Assembly (NCBI GenBank): GCA_030248215.1
Contig: JASANG010004129.1
Coordinates: forward strand, 1-64,000
From: Enoplolaimus lenunculus
Taxonomy: Eukaryota > Nematoda > Enoplea > Enoplida > Thoracostomopsidae
Direction: 5' to 3'
Length of the DNA stretch: 64,000 nt
Part shown: piece after piece, positions 57,343-64,000 of the stretch
Layout of the letters: every line of letters starts with the position of its first letter
Position numbering within the stretch: position 1 is the first letter of the stretch
Position numbers and translations under genes: made by a program
Notes under the pieces: generated by a model
Databases searched by the model: none
What the model was told of the DNA's origin: nothing
Seen by the model: the letters and a program-made list of their open reading frames with translations, nothing else

Positions 57343-57542
57343 ATCCATGTATAGATCAGGAGCGGAACGTTTTATATGGGACTAGAAAAGAGTAAGCTTA
57401 AGCTTTAGACTATTTTTGCTTAGCTTGGGCTTATGCTTTAGGCTTAGGCTTAGGAATATGCTCCTTCTTTTGCGCTTAGGCTTAAGCTTAGGCTTAGGAA
57501 TAGGTTTTTAATACTGTTACGCCCCAGTCTTAACATTAACCA
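57343..57542 (+). mobile_element. A element, copy 23
   Basis: ATCCATGTATAGATCAGGAG left, AGTCTTAACATTAACC right; two TTAGGC runs around AATATGCTCCTTCTTTTGCG. Confidence 0.8.
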
Positions 57543-57568
57543 CTAGTTGTATCAACCTCGCAGGCAAC

Positions 57569-57965
57569 ATGGTGTATAACGGATAGTAAAAAACGGAAAA
57601 GGACAGTGACCAAAACAACAGAAACGCAAATGGAAACGGGAGACGGATATTGAACTATAAAACTTTCCAAAATGTAATATTTTTCTCCCAACACAATTGA
57701 AGCGTGCATATATTCAACGGTCTTTCAAAACACTATTAAGAAATCATGGCGGATGCATCGAAATTTTTAAGATTTTGGATTAATTTCGTAATTTTTATTT
57801 CATTTCGAACATCTGCATAGCTAATCTGTAACGAAAAATTACTAGTTATATACGTGATGCCTATCTAATCTTGAACGTAAAAATAGCAGAATTTCTGTTA
57901 TTTCTATAACGGAAACGAAAACGGATATCAATTTTTACCGGATACGGATATCCGATTGCACCTTG
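57569..57965 (+). mobile_element. K element, copy 3
   Basis: GTGTATAACGGATAGTAAAA left and GATATCCGATTGCACCTTG right. Confidence 0.7.
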
Positions 57966-58390
57966 ATATATATACTTGCAAACGGTACCACTGTACACAC
58001 GAAACGCACGGTATACCTAACTGAGCGTTTCACTATATGATAAGGTAAGTTAATTTTGTACACCAAATTACAGTATTTTTTTTAAATGACATAAACAACT
58101 GATTATTTGTGACTAAATCTACTTTAGCTGGGCAATTTTCAATTTAATTTGTTATATAATTTTATAATTTGTGTATAAAACTCATATCTTAAAATTAATA
58201 CCTCGTATTGACGAATTTTAAAACACTTTTCCTGGCAGCGCCGTGATTTATACGCTATAGGCTGTGTATATGGATCATGGGTACTGTAGTCAACCTGGTT
58301 GCACTGTTTGCGAACTTTGCTATATTTTGCTATCGCAACTTGAACCTCACTGAAACAATATGCATTTTTGTCGTAACATAATATACCTCA

Positions 58391-58661
58391 CTAGCGGATC
58401 CAGAGAGGGGAGCGAATGGGCGTACGCCCCATCAGAATTTTTTTGTGTTAAAATACTATAAGGTCCCTATTTTACAATTTTTTACAATTTTTCCCGCAGA
58501 AATTTTTGTGATACAATGGTAAGGTCCCTCCTATTCTACAGTTTTTCGAACTCAGAAAATTTTTTGATGTTAAAATGATAATGTCCCTACCTTAAAAGTT
58601 TTACGCTTCATAACATGTGCCAACCCTTCCCCCCGTCAGAAATTTTTTAGATCCGCCTCTG
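58391..58661. mobile_element. H element, copy 3
   Basis: CTAGCGGATCCAGAGAGGGG left, TTAGATCCGCCTCTGT right; TAAAATRNTAAGGTCCCT repeated three times inside, as in the 32640 copy. Confidence 0.75.
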
Positions 58662-58700
58662 TATACGCTATACAATTAATTTGCATACATGTATAAAATC

Positions 58701-58750
58701 GGTTGGAACGTTGCCCAAAATACGTATGTGGTGCGATCCAGCTTCAATAA
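58701..58750. repeat. 49-bp micro-element, copy 3
   Basis: GGTTGGAACGTTGCCC, AAAATACGTATGTGGTG and CGATCCAGCTTCAATAA; end bases diverged. Confidence 0.6.
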
Positions 58751-59272
58751 TGTATCGCGCATGATTGTTTTATAGATCGTCGGTATTGTGGGTTGATTTA
58801 TAATTGTTTATACAAACAAAACCATGATCCGTATTCTCAAATATGAGTAGCACCTTGCAGATAGTAACAGGGTGTCAAACAAGATGGTATTTGCGTCTCT
58901 CTTATTCTTAGTTCGCTAAAATCTAAGACTACCGCAAATTTGAAGGTTAGCTATTGGTTGATTCGAAATGTACAAAGCCAATCACGGACTGGTCCAATAG
59001 ATGCTGCGTACATTTGAGAATACTGGCACGTATCCCAGCAATACAAAAGTATATACACAATTTATTGAATTAAACACGAATATCAGGTGAAGGTTACATA
59101 AGAGCGACTTTATTCAGCTGTAGGCACCATAATTGAGGCAGTGTTTCTTTTTACTGTCGCCAAAGGTCAGTTTATAAGGCGTATTTTCTGTACATTATAT
59201 TTTACAGTATCCATTAACGCTGTGGACGTTTGGAGGACATCTGTCAACTGAAACAAAAAACGCTTCAATCAG

Positions 59273-59369
59273 CTCCGGTTCGAATATATCCGGATGCGGT
59301 CGGAGTATCCGGAACCCTTGGCGAAGGTTATCGAAGTTTTTACCGGAGCTGGAAGTGAAGCAAAATCAG
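59273..59369 (+). CDS. Candidate penultimate exon of an unidentified plus-strand gene
   Basis: After acceptor CTTCAATCAG the frame reads LRFEYIRMRSEYPEPLAKVI then EVFTGAGSEAKS and stops at donor AG/GTAATA, leaving one codon base. It can be joined in phase to 61209-61279. No family recognised; the acceptor is weak, and an alternative open frame exists from acceptor TTTTACAG at about 59209. Confidence 0.3.
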
Positions 59370-59806
59370 GTAATAAAATCAACGTTGAATATGCTTAATT
59401 TTAATAGTAATCTTCAAAACGTTGTCAAACGATTGGTTTAAATTTTCTATTTTGAAATATCACCGCGATTAAATGCCTTTATAATTTGCTCTAAAGTTAC
59501 GAATATTCCGGTTGAAAGGGTAAAAAGACACTTATTGAAATACCAAAAATTACTGTACCAAAATTGCCGGAACTTCAGGCAAACATATTGCCGGAGCTTA
59601 AGTTTAGTTTTTTGCCTAAGCCTGAAGCAGACCTCCGGTAGTATACCCAGAAATCTATAAGCGTATGTTTTTTGAAACTTTTCGCAGTTTATTGCGACTG
59701 CACCAGGGTAAATTTAGGTTCGGCTCCAAAAAAATTCTAAACTAAACCTGAAAATCTAAAATTTAAGCTTTACAGCCCCATTATCAGGAACAGGAAATGT
59801 TGTTTT

Positions 59807-60009
59807 GGCCCATATAAAAATCAGAGGCGGAATGTTTTCCGTGGGTCTGGAATAGAGTAAGCTTAAGCTTTAAACTCATTCTTTTGCTTTAAGCTTAGGC
59901 GTAGGTTTAGGCTTAGGCTTAAGTATAAGGCCATTCTTGCTCTCAGGCTTATGTTTAGGCTTAGAAACATGCTTATACTACTGTTCCTCCCCTGTTCTAT
60001 ACACTGGCC
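59807..60009 (+). mobile_element. A element, copy 24
   Basis: GGCCCATATAAAAATCAGAG left, CCTGTTCTATACACTGGCC right. Confidence 0.85.
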
Positions 60010-60297
60010 AATTTTCCAAACAGGCATCTTTCAATGTTGTGGAAAATCTTTAAGGCGCAAGGGTGAAAGCTTGCAATTATTACAGTCAATCGATTGACTG
60101 TTATATTCACTCTGTAGCATAACTGCTGCTATAAATATTTGTCATTTATTACAATAATAAAAGCCAAAATCTCCACAGATGCGTTTATGTTGATATTTAC
60201 CAAATTTCGTTTTAACTCAACAAACAGCCTACGCCAATCTAACCTTAGCACAAAACAAAGAGTTCAATACTATAATCTGTTAATATGGGATATATGT

Positions 60298-60486
60298 CAG
60301 CAGTGGATCCAGATGGAGTGGCTGGTTCGTACGCCTTCATCAAAAACTTTTTTGTGATACAATGGTCAAATCCTCGCCTTACAATTTTCGCCCCTCAGAA
60401 AATTAGCACATGAATACAGCAAAAATTGGGTTTCACAAGCTTTGCCAGCTCCGTCACCGGTCAGAAATTTCTGAATCCGCCGCTGA
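60298..60486. mobile_element. H element, shortened copy 4
   Basis: CAGCAGTGGATCCAGATGG left, TTTCTGAATCCGCCGCTG right; 189 bp, ending about 75 bases from the EB exon. Confidence 0.65.
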
Positions 60487-60561
60487 ATCTGGTTTCGACA
60501 ATCTTGAACGGTTTAAAGTATGAAACGAACCATATATTAAGGCATTTGCTAAAGAACATAC

Positions 60562-60681
60562 CGCATTTATGTTTGAGCACATATCGTCCAGGGCAAATAC
60601 AATAACCGTTGCTACAGATTGATCCACGTGAATGCGAACATTGGCTTTCATGCTGACAGCCAAATTCTCCTGGTTTATATT
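60562..60681 (-). CDS. EB-module-like cysteine-rich exon of an unidentified secreted or membrane protein
   Basis: Acceptor TTTTTCAG and donor GTATGT on the minus strand bound a 120-base exon that begins with two codon bases and ends with one (phase 1-1). This is usual for shuffled extracellular modules. It reads YKPGEFGCQHESQCSHSRG then SICSNGYCICPGRYVLKHKC. The cysteine pattern C-x5-C-x7-C-x4-C-x1-C-x9-C and CSNGYCICP are typical of EB or EGF-like modules, common in nematode and arthropod secreted proteins. Neighbouring exons of the same gene were not found; they may lie beyond 64 kb or in the repeat-rich DNA on either side. Confidence 0.6.
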
Positions 60682-60800
60682 CTGAAAAACAACAATAAAT
60701 GTTATAATTTCATCAGATTTCTGTAAACAATTGGTAGCCATCAAAACCGTTAAAAAGTACCGAAACTATTAAATTGAATGAATAATGTTTTTCAAAATGG

Positions 60801-61103
60801 TTAAAGCTCTATTCACACGTGCAAGCATTTGCAGGAAAAATTTTGCACGTGCAATGCACGCTCGCATGTTTGGTCACAACACAGCTTTGAAGTTCTTGCA
60901 GCTGCAAATTATTTACTGGAATTTATGCTATTTTATTTAATTCGCACCTGTGAACGCAGTTGCAAGTCGCTTGAATTTCTTTCACCTGCAGTTTGATTGG
61001 TCAATTGGAATGTTCGTTTAAAAATACATGCAGCTGCAAGTATTTCGTGCCAGTTGCTGCTGCGAGTTCTCGCATCAAAAACATGCACGTGTCAATGGGA
61101 TAT
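60801..61103. mobile_element. F element, full length, copy 3
   Basis: TTAAAGCTCTATTCACACG left and ACATGCACGTGTCAATGGGA right, same central GATTGGTCAAT motif as 38598. Confidence 0.75.
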
Positions 61104-61208
61104 AAGAATATCAACAAGTTTAAGTGATTTGAAACTAACAAAAAACGTTAAAAATACGAATCACATCATTAGCGAAATTGAAGTATAACCTCTGACAAAA
61201 TTTTACAG

Positions 61209-61279
61209 TAGTCGATGATGCAAGTCAACCGGTTACCGCGGCGCTAGAGGTCCCGTCACCACTTATTCCAAAGCCTTAA
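61209..61279 (+). CDS. Candidate terminal exon of the same plus-strand gene
   Basis: Acceptor TTTTACAG, then two bases completing a valine codon, VDDASQPVTAALEVPSPL, IPKP and TAA at 61277-61279. Phase matches the donor at 59369. The intervening 1.8-kb intron would hold A, H and F elements and, on the opposite strand, the EB exon. Confidence 0.3.
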
Positions 61280-61450
61280 AACTAAATTGAAAGAATATCA
61301 TCTTGGCGGAATTCAACAAGATTCGGTGTTTTCCAAACCCAAATGAAATTCATAACTTTAAGTTTGTATATACATTTCGGTATGTACGAACAAAGCTTGA
61401 GTTGCAGACCATTCCTTGTTTACTGCTGACCTCTGCGCCATCATATCGGA

Positions 61451-61940
61451 ATCAGAGTGAGAAATGGGTCAGGAATTTTTTACCCGACTCGCGGGTTACC
61501 CATGCAAACAACAATTTTTTACCCGCGGGTATACCCGCGCATAAAAGATCTACCCACGACCCATCTTTTCTCCGCGTCTGAAGTTAACCCAGTATTTTAA
61601 AGATCGTCGGTGATTCGCGCTTTAATGAAGTTTTCCGATGCAGCTTCAATGAATTTTACAAACGAAATTTCACTATAAACAACAAAATTTCAAACCCAGC
61701 TAAATAAAGCACGAGTCGCACCTGATTAGAAATAAAAAAGGCAATAGCGTAGGTTTTCCACCTTAAAATTTAAAAGTTTGAAGCGGATGAAAACTGTGAA
61801 TTTTTTACCCGCATGATTAAAATCATTACCCGCTGGTATACCCGCGCCTGAAATTCTGTACCCGACCCGCCTTTGCCCGCGGGTAAGCGCGGGTACCCGC
61901 GGGTAAGCGCGGGTACCCGCGGGTAATGTCGCACTCTGAT
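61451..61940. mobile_element. O element with CCCGCGGGTA repeats
   Basis: Ends ATCAGAGTG / CACTCTGAT inverse. TTTTTTACCCG arms point towards each other, and at 61861-61925 there are three tandem 20-bp units GGGTACCCGCGGGTAAGCGC, each self-complementary over CCCGCGGG. Confidence 0.65.
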
Positions 61941-62189
61941 CAGAATAAACATACTGCTAGCGTGACAACGTACTTTTCATACACAAATTATTGATCATTA
62001 AGTAGTTTGATGGGCATCCATTGAAAGCATCTGAAATATATTAAGTAAAATATTCTGAATGAATTGCCAAAGTTTAGTTTTTATGAATGCCGCTGTTGGT
62101 GATATTTCTTCGCGAAACTATAAATTCCTACAGCCTAAGCCTAAACAGTCTAAACATAACCCCACCGTAAAAACTAAGCCTATTTGAAC

Positions 62190-62367
62190 CACTGTAAACA
62201 TTATCGGTGGACAGATTTTCTGCAGGACTGCAATAGAATAAGCTTAAGCTTTTGACAATTTTTTTGCTTTGGCTTAAAGTTAGATATAGGCTTATCGTTT
62301 CGCTTAATAGAATTAATAAGTTCAGGAATATGATTATACTACTGTTCTAGCGTTGCTCTCTTTGGCC
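62190..62367 (+). mobile_element. A element, heavily decayed copy 25
   Basis: TTTTCTGCAGGACTGCAATAG, TAAGCTTAAGCTTTTGAC and TACTACTGTTCTAGC remain; TTAGGC units are mutated beyond count. Confidence 0.55.
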
Positions 62368-62896
62368 ATTTATTAATGCCGCTAAAGTGGATCAGAACAT
62401 TTTCTCGTCATTTGTGAAAATAGATTCCAGGTTTATATTTTGGAAATTAGTTTTTTATTTTCAAATAATCATTTTTAAGGCTTAGGTTTAATTTAATATA
62501 AAGCACCGAATGGCTTGAAACATTTTGAACGAGGCTTAGACTTGCCGTATTCTCGCCGTGCGCATCACGGCAAAATGTTTTATCAAAAATTCCGCGAAAT
62601 AGATGTTGCCTTTATATATTTGTTAGCAATAAATAGCGGCGTACGGCACAATAAAGGGGTCTTTTCAGTTATCTTTCCCCCAGCCGACGTTTGCCTCAAA
62701 AAATCAAATTTTTCAAAAAAATTCAATTTGGGCATGGAATGATCAGTGAAGGTCCAGGTTATGAGAAGCTCAATTATGCAAAAATAATCTTTCGAATCTA
62801 ACCACTTTTAGGCAAACTTCTGCTGGTGAGAGGATAACCGAAAAGACACCAGTAATGTATACAGTGCAACCTTAGTAATACTTAACTTCGGTTAAA
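62368..62896. other. Unassigned stretch with a 75-codon ORF
   Basis: An open frame at 62515-62742 (+) reads HFERGLDLPYSRRAHHGKM then FYQKFREIDVAFIYLLAINS, but it has no ATG start before residue 20 and no splice sites were found. Unrecognised. Confidence 0.2.
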
Positions 62897-63079
62897 TACA
62901 CTGCAAAAAATGGTGAGTCAAATTGACTCTCTGGGAAGCAGGCTTTTCCTGACTACACAAATTGAGTCAAAATTCGACTCAATTTGACTCTGGCGGAGTC
63001 GAATTTTGACTCAGTTTGTGTAGTCAGGAAAAGCCTATTTCGGAGAGAGTGAATTTGACTCACCGTTTTTTGCCGTGTA
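62897..63079. mobile_element. D foldback element, copy 4, most symmetric
   Basis: TACACTGCAAAAAATGG to TTTTTTGCCGTGTA; the inner arms (GCAGGCTTTTCCTGACTACA and TGTAGTCAGGAAAAGCC) match almost perfectly, which suggests youth or gene conversion. Confidence 0.85.
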
Positions 63080-63400
63080 TCAACAAAGTGATGAACACCA
63101 AGTTTATAGAAGTACAGAGATCGAAAATGGAATTTTTCAGTGCAATATGCATGCAACATTATTGTGATTCGTAATACCCTAAGCATATTCAACCAATAAG
63201 TTTTCGGCACTGGTGGATCAAGAAACGCCACACCAGGTTGCTCACCAAACAGGGTTCAAAACCGAAATTTTGTACTGTGATTTAGTATTGAAAGTCGATT
63301 TGGCTTCTTGTTCGCTTCGCTCGCGAAACGTTTACATATTTCCACAGCCTATCCTATTCAGAAGTTCTGGATCTGCGACTGATGCACGGTAGTGGAAATA

Positions 63401-63570
63401 CCGTGTTAAAGATCAGGGGCGGAACGTTTTTCTGTGGCACTCGAGTACAGTAAGTTTAAGGTTTAGACTATTTTTTGCCTGGCTTAATAGGCCTAGGCTT
63501 TAGGCATAGGCTTAGGCATAGGCTTAGGAATATGCGCATTCTTACGATTACGCGTAGGGTTAGGCAAGTG
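63401..63570 (+). mobile_element. A element, copy 26, right end missing
   Basis: GTTAAAGATCAGGGGCGGAAC and TTTTTCTGTGGCACTCGAG left; core TTAGGC/ATAGGC; after GCGCATTCTTACG the right end is not recognisable. Confidence 0.75.
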
Positions 63571-64000
63571 TCTAAGCATCTGCTGCTTGCTAGCATAAGC
63601 TAGGAGCCCACGGCAAACGTAGTTGCGATTTTTTCATAAAATTTTATATCAGTTCGAAAATTGAATGAGATTTCTAAAGCAAAATTCTGCATTGCATGCA
63701 AGCGAGAGCAACCGATCATACGTCAGCAATTCAAGTACGACACCGCACACTGACGTCCTGTGGCCGACAGTGCCAAACGGTGACGGACGGCGCCGGACGT
63801 CATCAAAAGTATAGCATCACCCTTAATGTTTATCAACCCAACGCTACAAAGCCTGCTAACCCAAATGCTGACATTTTCGACTTGACAATAAAAAAATTTC
63901 GTTCATTGTTCTAACTTTTGTATTTTTAGCAAAACTTTCAACTGAATCCACGAAATAAACATTTGGCTTAGAAATTGAGATATCGGTTGAACTTTACTTC
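63571..64000. other. Window end, L-like fragment
   Basis: GC-rich 63736-63822 shares CAAAAGTATAGCA and CCGTCACC-type motifs with the L element at 42881. The ORF at 63696-63914 spans it and is not convincing. Confidence 0.3.

Noticed and set aside
62515-62742. 75-codon plus ORF as an exon
   Set aside because: No ATG near the start, no splice borders, no recognised family.

Overview
The window is animal nuclear DNA, AT-rich and intron-rich, with GT-AG introns whose acceptors mostly read TTTTCAG or TTTTAG. The genes that can be read are ordinary metazoan membrane proteins. An EB-type cysteine module and abundant TTAGGC tracts (the nematode telomere hexamer) point to an invertebrate, possibly a nematode or close relative. 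The TTAGGC copies sit inside interspersed elements and not at a chromosome end, so this placement is only suggestive.

Layout. From 1588 to 11182 (+) lie the last nine exons of an SLC20/PiT sodium-phosphate cotransporter; its 5' part is outside the window. At 12862-13545 (+) is a single-exon ORF for a small single-pass membrane protein of unknown function. From 13.7 to 39 kb no gene is secure: the DNA is mostly short non-autonomous transposons, foldback repeats, minisatellites and a GC-richer block at 26.4-28.0 kb. At 39447-40832 (+) is a rhodopsin-like orphan GPCR in one exon. From 55264 down to 43928 (-) lies a complete 24-exon P4-ATPase of the ATP9/Neo1/TAT-5 class; all splice phases agree and give about 1050 residues. 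At 60562-60681 (-) is a 40-residue EB-like cysteine module exon. Two possible plus-strand exons at 59273-59369 and 61209-61279 flank it.

The striking feature is the repeat population. At least 26 copies or fragments of family A and 8 of family B are spread about every 2 kb. Both are short elements (about 90-490 bp) with terminal inverted repeats and a core of directional TTAGGC telomere-like repeats. Families A and B share one architecture but have diverged end sequences, and within each family the two ends match each other. About ten further families of short inverted-repeat elements are also present. They include mariner-like elements at TA sites, TTAA-flanked elements, foldbacks, and a 49-bp micro-element in three copies. 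Two clean nested insertions with 4-bp target duplications give a relative chronology. Every intron of the phosphate transporter is long (0.76-1.5 kb) and most carry such elements, while the ATP9 introns (0.14-0.58 kb) are nearly free of them.

The genes do not form a functional pathway. All calls rest on reading the sequence by eye; no database search was run.
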